From Sipunculus nudus (Eukaryota; Annelida; Sipuncula; Golfingiida; Sipunculidae): 64,000 nucleotides of DNA. The position numbers were made by a program, and so were the translations under genes. Below the pieces are notes generated by a model. It did not search any database, had not been told where the DNA came from, and saw only the letters and a program-made list of their open reading frames with translations. The stretch spans positions 34,714,027 through 34,778,026 of the forward strand of contig CM049308.1 in NCBI GenBank assembly GCA_026874595.1. The letters are read 5' to 3'. Positions 14,595 to 27,374 of this stretch are shown piece after piece. The first letter of the stretch is position 1. Every line of letters begins with the position of its first letter.

Positions 14595-15430
14595 TCATCT
14601 TCCTTGTAACGACTGTGGTAATTTTACTTTTGTCTTTTTGTTTTTGTGGACCCCCGTGCCCAGGCCTGCTCCCGCCATTGAGCTGAAAAAGGCTTGGGTG
14701 TCCTCTGCCAGATACCTGGAGTCCCCAGCAAGTTTAACTGGCTGGATAAGTGTATGGCGACAGGCCTGTGCGGCTGTGACAGTATTCCAAAATTGTAAGA
14801 GTTTGGTCACTTTGGTGGGGTAATGTGCAATAACGCCTGCTGTATACGGCATATTTGTGGATCCTGCATTTATGAACATAGAAACTGCCGGTGTGCATTG
14901 GTTAAACTCTGATGGCATGTCATCTTCAAGCAAGGCAAAATAGGAATCCACAAAGTACCTTACAACATCTCTCCCGCTGGTTGCATCAATGACCGTGCGC
15001 CACAATTGGTTCAGCTCCAAAGTTTCCATATATCCAGTAGGCAGTGGCTTGGCCATTTCTAGCGCTGTTGGGACAAGTTATATGTATGGATTTTGCAGCT
15101 CCGGATACTCTTGGGAAAGGCAAGTGTCCTGGCTTCCATCATGATCGGTCACAGGGGGGATTGATGAGCCCTCCTCATCCACATGAAAGGTTCCTGGACG
15201 AGGTTCCTCTTGTCCTGGAGTGGCCTTGCTTGGAGTAGCATCAGGAAGACGCTCAGGAAGCGAGCACACAACTTGTCCCACTGTTGTCTCACCACCAAAG
15301 AGTTGTTTTCCGTGGACTCAGTAGCTGCGAGTCTATTGGCCATTGCCAATCCAGACGCTTGGGATAGGATGTGCGATGCTAGTGCCAATCTTCCAAGCAT
15401 TCCTTCCATCTTGGATAAATATCCATGCCT
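14595..15430 (-). pseudogene. Possible host gene exons, unknown product
   Basis: Two coding-like blocks lie on the minus strand. The upstream block starts after a good acceptor-like sequence (pyrimidine tract then CTAG, exon from about 15428) and reads about 90 residues of normal composition. The downstream block (from about 15062) follows an acceptor-like 'tgtcccaacag' and reads about 155 residues with conserved-looking aromatic and glycine content. The donor linking them was not located, and a stop separates the frames in unspliced sequence. No family is recognised; it could be a host gene fragment or a transposon remnant. Confidence 0.35.
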
Positions 15431-15499
15431 AGAAATAAAAGATGCATGTAAGGTCATGATCGCAGCACACCACCAGTAATGTAGACCCGTAACCACATA

Positions 15500-16980
15500 A
15501 CATATATGACATGAATGGAATATAATAAAGAAAAATTACGTAATGAAACAGGGGGTCCATTTAAGGGTTAAATATAAACAGGGGAGCTATGGGTCATGTT
15601 GCTTGGCTTAATTTTGATAAAAAATCTAGAATGTGCAATAATATACTTATTTCATATACCTAGTATGACAGATGGAAAACTAACGAAAAATGACCCTGTT
15701 GAGATGAAACCCTGTAAATTGACTGTTTTAACTGTGTAAATTGCTGTAAAATCAAATGAGCATACAAAACTGTGAACGTGTAGGAAGCCTTACCCTATGT
15801 GATATAAATAAATATGTTGACTGAAACCGTTTTATGTGAGGTAATAAGGGAGAATTGGGCCTAAGTTTTATATGAAAGGATACATGTCATAAAGAACCTA
15901 GAGACCCATTGGCCATGACAATGTGTAAAACAGATGGTCAAAAGACCATTTGGCTGGATGGCAACATTAAAGAAATGCGGAGACCAGTTCAGCTAATAGA
16001 AAACATCCATTGCAGGTTCACCCATTTGGTTAGAGACAAATGAGACATTGCATCATATACACAAACACTTTATATCATATTTTGCGATCCACTAAACAGA
16101 CCGGATACTGAACATAAGAGAAAGTTGGTGATTGTTCGGGCAACTACATAAAGTGTGCGTAGACCTTAGTAAAGCATTCGATGGTGTAAACGGACACGCT
16201 TTTTGCATGATCAATATTCAATTAAGACCAAAGAGTTATTATATTTACCCAAAGCACTGTTCCTTTTTGAGAGAATAATTGTTAATTATATAATATAGTA
16301 TACATATGTACGTTTACAGTGGCGGATCCAGAGGAGGGTGCCCGCGGTCCCCCCCCCCCCCCCGTTTAGTTCAAACATTTTCATCTATTTATTTCCCATT
16401 TTATTCTTTTATTTTTTCAGATTTGTTATTATCTCCCCCTTTTCCTTTCGGAAAACTACCCCGCCCCCTCTTAATAGAAGTTTTGATTGGTAATGTCGGT
16501 TTTGGAAGTCAAATAATTTTCTATTTTCATCTATGACAAAATAAGTGTTTTAGCCAAGGCATCAGCATAACATCATCTCTCACTTCGTAAGCTGCTTATC
16601 CAGGAACAGACATTCAGCTGCTGTTGGATTCTAATTACCGGTTTCCAGTGTTTATCCTACCAGTAGGGCTCTTGTCAATGTTTTCACACTATCGGCTTGT
16701 CATTTAGCATTAACAACCTTGTGTAGTTTTCAGCAGATCCGCTTGATGTTACATTGTTGTGTGCCCTAATTATCACATGTGAGTAATACTTTAAGAGCAA
16801 ATTGTTTTTTTCTGTTGTTCTGAATATGTTATTAACGGTGAAACTACGTTTATTAGTCAGAAGAATGCTCACAAATGTCCTGTTGCAGTTCGCCCCATCA
16901 TACAAGTAAAGTCCTCTGTGAATTTCGAGAGCGAGCATCTGCACCGTTTGCCAGAAAATTACATTTACTTCTGTCAGACT
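15500..16980. other. Gene-free stretch with a poly-C run
   Basis: No gene is supported. The text 'cagtggcggatccagagg' followed by poly-C (about 16318-16364) resembles an end of a non-autonomous DNA transposon. A related end is seen at 47.18-47.24 kb. Confidence 0.45.
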
Positions 16981-16984
16981 GTCT

Positions 16985-17435
16985 GTCCATCCGTCAAGTT
17001 TTCGTTTCCGTACGATTACTTCCGTACAATCAGTGATTGCCCTCATGCTTACCTTGGTTGGGATTAGTTTTGGAGTGTCTGGCTTTTCTCTGTCTGTCAC
17101 TTTGTCCGTCTGTCAGGTTTCGATTCCCTGTTATAACTTTCCTAAATATGATCCGATGTTACTCAAATTTTGGTCAGTGATTGCTCTCATGCTTACCTTG
17201 GTTTTCGTTTGTTTTGAAGTGTCTGGCTTATGTCCGTCTGTCTGTCTGTCACTGGCAGGTTTTCGTTTCTGTGGGATAACTTTCTTAAATATGATCCGAT
17301 TTCATTCAAATTTTGATCAGTCATTGCTCTCATGCATACCCCGGTTGGGATTAGTTTTGGAGTGTCTGGCATCTGTCCGTCTGTCTGTCCGTCCTTTATC
17401 AAGCATGAACAACAACAAGATCCATAAGCGGGGGA
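16985..17435 (+). repeat. Tandem repeat, about 144-bp unit, three copies
   Basis: Units recur at about 17036, 17179 and 17324. Each contains 'attgctctcatgcttacc'-like text and 'ggagtgtctggc', followed by 'gtccgtctgtc' tracts. The open frame across it comes from a unit length divisible by three rather than from a gene. Confidence 0.85.
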
Positions 17436-17838
17436 CATTAATTTCACGAATTTGCTTGTTTATTTAAGCTTCATATTCTTCTGGCGGTTTTTTTAATGTT
17501 TATTATTTATTAAAATTTGTATAATTCGCTGAAGCACACGTTTTAAATGATTCAAGTTCAAAATTATAGTGTACCTTTGAAAAGATGCTTAAGATCTCCA
17601 TTAAAGTCTTAGATATAAAACAATGAATTGGTTCACAATTGTCCCAAGCCCAATATTTCCTGGTAGGTGCAACAGATTCAGCCATAATTACAGCTGCCAC
17701 TATGAATTAATGGACATTAAAATAGCCCTGAAGTGTTTCCATTATTTGAAGTACAACTGTCAATTTGATTATAAAGTATGTGTATCCATTTAATGAATGA
17801 TTTAGGGAAATCATTGAAAAAAAAAATTGAATTTAGTA

Positions 17839-18768
17839 CTAAACTACTATTGGTTCATACTTTCTACCATGTTGCAGTGGCGTAGTATTTATTTTATTCA
17901 AATTAAAAAAGGACTCTAAAAATTGCTTACTTAACCATAACAGTTCTGTCAGTGGCTTTGCATATTTTCCAAATTTAGACGACTGAAGGTACTTAGAGCG
18001 CTCAATAAACCAAACAGAATTGCTACTCTGCCCTTGGGGTTTGTTCAACTATATAATTTCTTCCTGTCAAACTTGAAACACCAAATGACGGAAAACGGAA
18101 AACGGAAAATATCTTCACGGTACATGTCCAGATAGTGTTGGTCATTAGTAAAAGTATACATATTGTCTGGTGCAACTATCTGAACGATTAGCATTATAAT
18201 TTCATTACTGTCATCCTGTCTGATGATTCATACATTTATTGCTGAAAAGAACATATCCTTGCATGTTTCTCAGGTGAACTGGACGGGGGTAATACTCGTC
18301 ATCTGTTTAATATTTCTGACAGTTCCACTGCAGGTGTTGCGCAGTGTCAGTAAGGATGCTTAAGAGGCGAGCCCTGGAAGAGTTTACATTTGTGATATGT
18401 TTGTAAACATTGTGTGGAGATATATGATGTTAGTATAGTCTTGGTATTATTGCTGAAAGAAACCGGATAAATTAATATACACTGAATATGCTTGCAGTGG
18501 GCATTCAGACCAGCACCTACAGGACATTCACACTGACATTGTCTGAAAGCACCATAATTATCAATTATGATATCTACTTTGTATGCCATTGATTTTTTTT
18601 TTTCATTTCTGCAGCAAAACGATTAAATGTGTAGCAGGTATTAGGTTTCTTTGCTGCACAAACACACGGAAGAAGTCTTTCCTTGTACATGACTTCGCTA
18701 AACTTAAAATTGGGAAGAGGCGGATGGCCGTTTATGGATAGGCGAAGAGAGAAGTCACGAACCAACAA
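17839..18768 (-). pseudogene. SWIM zinc-finger / YqaJ-type exonuclease remnant
   Basis: Reading the minus strand, a segment near 18489-18541 encodes C-x-C followed by C-x-H (CQCECPVGAGLNAHCKH), the pattern of a SWIM zinc finger. Further along, 17839-18048 encodes GQSSNSVWFIERSKYLQSS followed by a conserved glycine-rich end. This resembles the start of YqaJ viral-recombinase-type nuclease domains, where a GQS...W..ER motif precedes the nuclease core. In many mollusc genomes SWIM and YqaJ domains occur together in multicopy genes thought to be of mobile-element or viral origin. The pieces are separated by stops or introns and the catalytic region was not found. The family call is from motif recognition only. 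Confidence 0.4.
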
Positions 18769-18779
18769 GGTATAACGGG

Positions 18780-19800
18780 AGAAGGCGTCAGTAAAGCAGA
18801 ATTACGACGTATACGTCAGCCCTACTAAAAGTTCAAATTTTTTACTACATCGCATAAAGCCTATTTATTGGAATGGATAGGTGGACGTCTCCATTCAGAG
18901 GTATTGGGAATACGATTCCGTGGGAAAGTTTTTTTTTTTTTATGGGGACACAGGTGTACCAGACATACGGCCTTCCTGCCGAGATTTACTGGAACATAAA
19001 GACAAATTCAGGATATTGAGACACCTGACCATCATTCAACCAGATATTGGAAGGGGGTGGGGGCGAAGATGATTTCGTTTAAGGTGGCAGGACAGGTCCC
19101 CCCACCTGACCTGACTTTGTATCAGTTTTTCCTTTGCATTAAACAATCTAATGCTTTAATACCCCTAAAGTATACATTTTCTGAAAGCTAAGAAAATTCT
19201 CTATAGTTTGGTGATAATAAACTTTGTTCCTGAGGAACAGGTTTGAATTTGTAAGAATTTTAATTTAATTTTAATATTTAAGAAAAAAGTTTATTCCAGC
19301 ACAACTAAAGCAGATACAGAAAATCTTCTTAAATAAATCGAGAATATAGATAATAATCCCGAGGCGTTTTTTTTTTTTTTTTTTTGTTTGTTTAGTGAGT
19401 TAAGTTTCAAAAATTACGATTTAACAGAGTATTTAATTTTGAAATCTTCACAAATCATTCAATTTTTTAATTTTACCTTAATAAAATCCTTCAGATTTTA
19501 CACAACTGTCAAACACCCTGTCAATACATCTTGGTGTTTACTGAATAGAAATACTTTTTCCACAAAATGTAACCGGCGACCCAAAATGGGCTCAGCTGCA
19601 TTAGATCCGCCCAGTATTCAATATTACGTTTACCTTTTATTGAAAAAAAAAACACCAATTTATACGATTTTGACCAGTCCTGCTATCTTAAGGCTGCACA
19701 CGGCCAAAAGGTATAGGAGGTCATACTCTCAAGTTCTGGCCCATCGTGTTACACCATCTATTGAAACTGGATAAGCGCTCCTGTGGCACAGAGGGCCTAA
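18780..19800. other. Gene-free stretch
   Basis: No supported gene. Poly-T runs lie at about 18930 and 19369-19385. Confidence 0.5.
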
Positions 19801-19824
19801 AAAAGTCACATATGAATAAGTTTA

Positions 19825-20785
19825 CTCCTGTTAAACAAGGGCACCGCAAAGCGGAGCATCCCCTCGCATGGGAGCATAATGATATGGGGTGTATTACGCA
19901 AGGGTTAAGAGGAAGAAAGGTATTTGAGCTTGAGCTTTGACGTCAAACTCAATAAGTTGTACGTGTATGGGTGGGTGAGGCATATGTGAAGGAGAAAGCT
20001 TAAGATCAAATGATTTGGCTGAAAATTGATCAATAAGGTATATTGGGACGGATGGGAAGACAGACAGGAAGACGGATGTACAAACATAGGAGATAGTATA
20101 TGCGCTGTTGGCCTAAAATCAGTCTACAAGCTTTTTCAAGAAGTGGGTTCTGTGGCCGTGACCTTGTATTCCGTGACCTCAAAATCGATAGGTTTCTTCA
20201 TCCATGAAGTGGGTAAGCCATTTGTGCAAGATGAAAGGTTTAGGTCAAACTTTTTTGCTTAAATCAGTCCACAAGCTTTTTAAAGAAGTGGGTGCTGTGG
20301 CCGTGACCTTTGACCCCGTAACCTCAAAATCGATAGGTTTCTTTATCCATGGGTAGGTGAGCCATATGTGCAAGATGAAAGGTTTAGGTCAAACGGTTTT
20401 GCTTGAAATGGGTCTACAAACTTTTTCAAGAAGTGGGTGCTGTGGCCGTGACCTTTGACCCAATGACCTCAAAATTGATAGGTTTCTTTATCAATGTGTG
20501 GGGTAAGCCATATTTTTGAGATGAAAGGTTTTGGTCAAACGGTTTGGCTTGAAATCGATCTACACGCTTTTTCAAGAAGTGGGTGCTGTGGCCGTGACCT
20601 TTGACCCAATGACCTCAAAATCGACAGGTTTCTAAATCCGTGGGTGGATGAGCCATATGTGCGAGATGAAAGGTTTTGGGCAAACGGTTTGGCTTGAAAT
20701 TGATCCACAAGGCAATTTCGGACGGACGGAGGCGTTACTATATCCCTTTCGCAACTTCGTTGCGAGGCGATAATAAGCACTAGAT
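19825..20785 (+). repeat. Interspersed element with internal 145-bp tandem units
   Basis: The block opens with 'gggcaccgcaaagcggag' and closes with 'ttcgcaacttcgttgcgagg', both hairpin-like. Between them are about four units with spacing 144-146 bp (landmarks at 20141, 20285, 20431 and 20577). Each carries 'gctgtggccgtgacctttga' and 'tcgataggtttct'. There is no protein-coding gene. It resembles a non-autonomous bivalve repeat of unknown class. Confidence 0.75.
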
Positions 20786-20789
20786 TGCT

Positions 20790-21460
20790 TGAAAAGCACG
20801 AAGGGCTTTAATTATCACGGCCGATTTAAGTAATGCTGTCATTGCAGGGTATATATAAAAAGGCATATTGCTGGGAAGTCTCAAGAGAGTTTGATATCCA
20901 TAAACTTGATAGGAGGTATATGAATAGGATTTATACGGTTCTGTCTAGTCTAAAACAATGTGGAATTTAAAAAAAGAGGATCACGGGTGCTTATATTACG
21001 GAAGGTTTGAGTTTCCTGAGGTCATTATCGCTTTAATACCCATTCCAGGTTGAACAAGTTCTGCTAAATTACTTTCGTTCTCTCACAAACAATGCATCCC
21101 ACTCTGCTAATGGTCGTTACGATTTGGAAACTAATGGACATACCATAGACAACCTCCCACCTGTCAGGAAAAGGGACTTCTGGGTATATAGTTCTTCCGG
21201 GATTAATCGCTGTTACAAAAACTAAGCCCCGATGACTTCGTACACACGATCACCAACTAACATTTCACAATCACAACATCACATTTACAACCATATAAAG
21301 CTACTTATATTAATGTTAACAGTACTCGAGGCACAGATACCGAATGCCAGTCATACACCCGACAAGAAAAAATTGTCTAAACCACTTTATTGAAAGTAAT
21401 CGATTTTACCGACTTAATTGTCTTTTTACTGTCTTTCCTGAACTTCGAAAGATACGGAAT
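20790..21460. other. Gene-free stretch
   Basis: Nothing recognisable on either strand. Confidence 0.5.
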
Positions 21461-21463
21461 TTT

Positions 21464-22723
21464 CTATAGCAAGGCTTTCTCAGGGTCCGCGTTCTGATCT
21501 TCGCCCACCATCAGGTCCCTCCGAATAACACCGGTGTCAACCTTGAGGGTTTGGAAACTCTTCCCGGTGTCCACACAGATCTTCAGTTGGTCCTTCCTTG
21601 AAACAACTCCTTCGACCGTTCCCGTAATGGTGTGTTGCGATGTACCTTCGACGGGCTGCAATGTAAAAAAACATTCTTCTACAGTAATGTCGGTGATAAG
21701 TTTATCACCAAGACACTCATCCCTTTACCACTATCCCTTCTTTTCAACTCCGTAATGTGTATGCTAATCTTATAAAAGTATCTCGTCATTCAATTAGCAA
21801 TCCTGCTATTCTACTTTACAGTATAAACAAACTGTACAGGTTTCTCGTTTGTACTATAAAATCTATCATGCAGAAAAAATATTATCACCAAAAGGAAAGA
21901 GAACAATGAGAGATATCAACTGACATGAAACAATTGCATGAATAACTAAAAATTTAATATATCCATCCCATTATCTCACCACAATATAGACGACATATTA
22001 CTTTAAATATATACTTAAGGTTTATAATTTAGGTTTATAATCATTCCTGTCTTTATCCTGTAGAAAATGTATTATTCACAATGATCTTATCTTCGTAGTT
22101 CACATTTAATGTCACCGCATAGCGGTATTTGGAATACCTGGCCCCTACATCCACCAGTTTAACCGTCTGACCACTGGCGAGGCCCTCCCCAGCTTCTGTC
22201 GCCTGCCTCCACAATTATCCAAGAATCATCCTGATGGACAGCTCCTGCAGTTTTGCAGTTCCCTCTTGCAGCGACACTTCTCTGGGCCTTTCAATCTGCA
22301 AAAAAAAAATGAAAAATATTGGGACATTTCAATGGCACATCATAAATCATTTTAAATATTAAAAACTGAAATCAAATGTCCCATCTCTCAAGCGAAAGAG
22401 GATACAAGCGACAAGCAATCTCACAGTTAATACTAATCTGCGCCTACATTAACACGACTCATACCCGGATGTTTATAAATTCATATCGCTTGACTAGCTT
22501 TAATTAAGCACAGCTTACATTTCTAGGACAGTATAAACATAGAAATCAGGTACTGACAATCGATCGAGCACATGCTTTAATAAAACATTTCCTTACACAT
22601 TCAATTCTGCCCTCCACCGTTACTTCTTGCCCATTTTTCACTGAATCAATTGGTACGGGGGTCGGGTTCAACAGCGCCTCCGCTCCCAACAAGTCCTTCC
22701 TGTCCGATATCACACGAGCAGTT
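21464..22723 (-). pseudogene. Three exon-like blocks of an OB-fold-like gene
   Basis: Three minus-strand blocks each follow a clear acceptor: 22597-22723 (after 'gatattgcag', ending at a GTAAGG donor), about 22090-22295 (after a T-rich tract and GCAG), and 21464-21655 (after 'ttacattgcag', ending in a stop). The encoded pieces contain 'VTVEGRIEC', 'ITGTVEGVVSRKDQLKIC' and a 'G-Q-TVKLVDVGARYS' segment. This arrangement of short strands resembles nucleic-acid-binding OB folds of the replication protein A type. An in-frame stop and a frame change in the middle block suggest decay or a sequence error. The fold assignment is an inference. Confidence 0.4.
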
Positions 22724-22979
22724 CTGCAATATCACCGAAAAACAAAATTATATTCGTCATAAATTACTCAATATTATCACTATGTTTTACAAACTCAGTC
22801 TCCATTTCTTGCCCTGGGTCTTACCCACAACTTTTGTTGGCCATATTTTATGTCAAATGTGTCACTTTGTCCATTATGTCCGTCTTTCTGGTGTCCCCGA
22901 TTTCGATTGCTCGCTGGTTCTTGCGTCTTATTAGCAATCTACAGTCCACAGTTTAGCAGAAATCATTCTAGTACATTTT

Positions 22980-23654
22980 ATGTCTTTCATCAATACCTCG
23001 AAAGCGATTTTTAAGTTACTGAAAAGAGCCGCTATGCAAAGTTCGAGACAGGAGAAGAGGAACAGGGAGAGGAGGAGAGAGGGACAGAGAGAGGGAGAAC
23101 GAGAGAGGAGGACAAACGGGAGAAGGGGGGTGGCCGGTCTGCGGTGGACAGACGACATACAAAACCAGGACCGCGCCACCTCCCGCTCCCGTTCGCGATC
23201 CCCGCTCGCTCATTCCAACGACAGTCGAAGATATACTCAAGAAAGATGTAGAGAAAACGATGACGAAGGAGGCGGTAGGTTATCGTTCCATAGTCATTTA
23301 CACCACATTCACCCCCCTTCTCCCGCCAGAACTCCACCCCGCCCCCATCATATTGCCGCCGGTGCCGGCAGATCAAAACGATCCTATTGTTACTCGGAAG
23401 ACCCCCTGGACCAGTTGGAGAACGAACTGTACGGTGGAGAAAGAAGAGAGGAGGAGGAGGGTGAGAGAGACCAGAGAAGAGGAGGTGAGAAATTGGCATA
23501 TTGGAGTTGTTTGATCCAGGGGATGTTCTTATTACTGAGAGGTCCCCTCCCCCTTTCAAAGAAGGAAGAAATAGTTTACAATCGGAGAGGATACACGTTT
23601 AAGGAATGTTGCGAATTCATTTTGAACGTGTCATGGGGCGCCTTAAGGATTTGA
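22980..23654 (+). other. Purine-rich open stretch, doubtful CDS
   Basis: A plus-strand frame of 224 codons begins at ATG 22980. It is dominated by Arg, Glu and Gly because the DNA is a purine-rich tract (23040-23125, then 23440-23500). Open frames exist on all three minus frames over the same stretch, which points to compositional bias. It has no recognisable domain and could be a first exon of a host gene at best. Confidence 0.2.
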
Positions 23655-23967
23655 TATCATGAAGTCGTAATTGCCTTCAGACAGGTTTGACTTATTTGAT
23701 AATATTGTTTTTGCAGCCTTGGTTAACTTATAACCACCTATAATTCCTTGATGAAGTCGATAATAAAATGAAAGAGATGTGGACGCTGATGGTAAATGTC
23801 ACTTACAGTAACATCTAACTGACGGTTCATGAGAGTTTCCTGTTTTGCCACTGTTTTGTTGAAGATATTTGTTAGTTTCACATCTTATATTGCACTTTGT
23901 GTCTGAGAAATCCATATGAATAGAAGAGATAACATACAAGATAATCGAGTTTTTTTTATTAACGTTT

Positions 23968-26035
23968 TTTAGCTCAGGTGACTGAAAGTCATCTGAGCTA
24001 TAGCGATCACTCTTTGTCCGTCGTCCGTCTGTCCGTCTGTCCGTCTGTCCGTCCGTTAACCAGGCACAAATCGTAACCGCTGGACCTAGAACCTTGTAAC
24101 TTGGGATTCTGAGAGGTCCATAAAAAATCTCCTTGGAAACCAGAAATTAGATCTCTGTTACCCATATCCTTCGAGCTATGTGGCCCCAAAGTACCCCCCA
24201 GAAAAGTCAAAAATTTCATACAAAAACTTCAATATCTCATTAACTACTTGACTGATGGTCATGATTTTTGGCATACATATTGATCATGAGATGTTACATC
24301 ACTTCCTGCAGACTGGTGGCGCCACCTGTATTTTTCGATTTTTTACGAATTTTTTTCTCTATTTTTGAGACCTTTAAAAATGTGAACATCTGTTAACAAG
24401 GCACAAATCATAAAGACTGGACTTAGAATCTTAATTCTTGACACACTGAGAGGTCCATGAAAAATCTCCTTGGAAACCAGAAATTAGGTCTCTGTTACCC
24501 ATATCCTTTGAGCAAAGGGGGCCCCAAAGTACCCCCCAGAATAGTAGAAAATTTCATACAAAAACTTCAATATCTCAATAACTACATCACTGATGGTCTT
24601 CATTTTTGGCATACATATTGATCATGAGATGTTCGATCAGTTCCTGCAGACTGGTGGCGCCACCTGTACTGTTTGATTTTTTACGATTTTTTCCTCTATT
24701 TTTGAGACCTTTGAGGATGCTGTCATCTGTTAGCGTGGCACTTATTGTAACGACTGGACCTAGAATCTTCATTTTCGCCACACTGAGAGACCTATGAAAA
24801 GTCTCCATGGAAACCAGAAATTAGGTCTCTGTTACCCATATCCTTCGAGCTATGGGGCCCAAAATTACCCCCCAGAATAGTCAAAAATTTCATACAAAAA
24901 CTTCAATATCTCATTAACTACATCACTGATGGTCATGATTTTCGACATACATATTGATCATGAGATGTTTCATCAGTTTGTGCAGACTGGTGGCGCCACC
25001 TGTATTTTTCAATGTTCACGAATTGTTTTCTCCATTTTTGAGACCTTTAAGGATGTAGTTATCTGTCAACAGGGTACAAATCGTAACGACTAGACCTAGA
25101 ATCTTCGTTCTTGACACACAGGGAGACCCATGATAAGTCTCCATGGAAACCTGAAATTTGGTCTCTGTTACCCATATCCTTTGAGCTATGGCACTCCAAA
25201 GTACAGCTCAGAATAATGGAAAATTTGATACAAAAGCTAAAGTATCTGAACAACTAATGCAGAGATAACCATAATTGTTTGCATGGATATTGATCATGGA
25301 GTGTTTCATAAGTTTCTGCAGACTGGTGGCACCACCTGTATTTGTTCGGTTTTTTTACGAAATTTTTCTGTATTTTTGAGACCTTTAAAGATATGAACAT
25401 CTGTTAACAGGGCACAAATCATAAAAACTGGACCAAGAATCTTCATTCTTGACACACAGGGAGACCCATGAAAAATCTCCATGGAAACTTGAAATTAGGT
25501 CTCTGTTACCCATATTCTTTAAGCTGTATGGGTCCAAAATAACCCCCCCCCCCCAGAATAATGGAAAATTTGATACAAAAACTGCAGTATTTCAATAACT
25601 ACAACACTGATGGTCATGATTTTCGGCATACATATTGATCATGAGCTGTTCCATCAGTTTCTGCAGACTGGGTGTGCCACCTCTATTTTTTTTTCAAAAT
25701 TTTACGAATTTTTTTTTTTTTGAGACCTTTAAAGATGTGGTTATCTGTCAACAGGGTACAAATCGCAACAACTGGACCTAGAATCTTCATTCTTGTCATG
25801 CAAAGAGGCCCATGAAAGGTGCCTGTGGAAATTTGAAATTAGGGCTCTGTTACCCATATCCTTCAAGCTATAGGACTCCGAAGTATCCCTCAGAATAATG
25901 GACAATTTGATACAAAAACTGAAGTATCTGAACAACTAATGCAGAGATCACCATGATTTTTTGCATGGATATTGACCATTAAGTGTTTTTATTAGTTTCT
26001 GCAGACTGGTGGAGCCACCTGTATTTTTGTATCCG
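23968..26035 (+). repeat. Tandem array, about 338-bp unit, six units
   Basis: The box GGTGGCGCCACC or a close variant recurs at 24315, 24653, 24989, 25325, about 25670 and 26009, giving spacings of 336-345 bp. Between boxes are shared phrases such as 'ggaaaccagaaattaggtct', 'gttacccatatcctt' and 'acatattgatcatgag'. The first unit is preceded by 'gctcaggtgactgaaagtca'. No gene is present; short minus frames are copies of one repeat-encoded frame. Confidence 0.95.
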
Positions 26036-27370
26036 CCAAAACGAAGTTTTGCCGATACTATGTTTTTGACAGAGTTCCTCCGCCGCGGTGGCGTTCGTTT
26101 CCAGAGAGCTCCTCGGAGACTAATGGACCGATTTTTCCCAAACTTACACCTATTATCGGGTCACATGTGAACTGGTGCCTAACCAATTTGCATTGACCTC
26201 TGACCTTTTCTCTCTATCCAGTGTCCATTTGTGGGTCTGTTTCCACTCATAAACCCTCATATCTCGGGAACCGGTTGACCGATCAGGAAATAAAATTGAT
26301 ACAAATGTAGCCCTTGGATTGCTTATAACATACACAAAAAATGGTGGCGCCACCTGTAATCATGTTTGCACAGTGTCCATCTGTTCATCTGCCTTGGGTT
26401 AAAATCACTCATATCTCTGCAGTGAATTGACTAATTCACCTGAAATTCGTCATGTGTATACATCCAGGATAGCTTTCTTGATTTCATGACAGGTGGCGCC
26501 ACCTACGTTCACGTTCACGCTGATGACATCCAAGCTTATATCTCGGGAACCGTTTGACCGATCAGGAAATAAAATTTATACAAATGTAGCCCTTTGATAG
26601 CTCTGTAACATACACAAAAAATGGTGGCGCCACCTGTAACAATGTTTGCACAGGGTCTGTCTGTTAGTCTGCCGTGGCCTAAAATCACTCATTTCTCTGT
26701 AGTGGTTCGACATAACTGCCTAAAATTTTGCAGGTTTATACATCGTGGACAGCTTTCTTGATTTTATGACAGGTGGCGCCACCTACATTCTAGTTAACGC
26801 TGGACACATCCAAGCTCATATATCTCAGGAACCATTTGACCGATTGGGCCAAAATTGTGCATGTGTTTAGATCTCACATAGGTCTTTATCATACAAAAAA
26901 CTGGAGGGGTTACCTGCAAAGATTTTTGCACAGTGTTTGTCTGTTTGTCTGCCATGGGCAAAAATCGCTCATATACATGTAGTCGTTTGACTTTTCTGCC
27001 TAAAATTTTGCAGGTGTATACAACTTGGACAGCTTTCTGGATTTGTGGTAGGTGGCACAACCTACATACACATTTAGGCTGCAGACATCCATGCTAATAT
27101 GCAACATACTTCACTTTTTCCCCTTGCCACTCAATCCATGCCTCACTATCCGATTTTGGCAGATACATGTAGTCACTTGTCGGTTACCTGTATTCTAGTT
27201 TTAAAAGTTTACACATTTTTCTCTATTTTTGAGATATATAAATACAGACTAAATCTTGGCCTGTTGGTTAATCTGTTTGATGCTTCAGTTGAATGGGTAT
27301 ATACTACCATTCTGATGATAAAATTTCCTTTTGCGAATCTCTTCCCAGTCAGCTGAGCGTCATGACCCAT
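26036..27370 (+). repeat. Tandem repeat, about 280-bp unit with palindrome pairs
   Basis: Two GGTGGCGCCACC boxes per unit occur at 26343 and 26492, then at 26633 and 26772, followed by a degenerate third unit with boxes near 26904 and 27050. The phrases 'tatctcgggaaccg' and 'catacacaaaaaatggtggc' recur. The unit differs in sequence from the 338-bp unit just upstream apart from the shared palindrome. Confidence 0.85.
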
Positions 27371-27374
27371 GGGT

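Noticed and set aside
22980-23654. Arg/Glu-rich 224-codon frame as a confident gene
   Set aside because: The purine-rich DNA keeps several frames open on both strands, and no domain is visible. It is listed only as doubtful.
24007-26353. Repeated 64-73 codon minus frames as a gene family
   Set aside because: They fall at the same place in each 338-bp unit and reflect one repeat, with no conserved start context.
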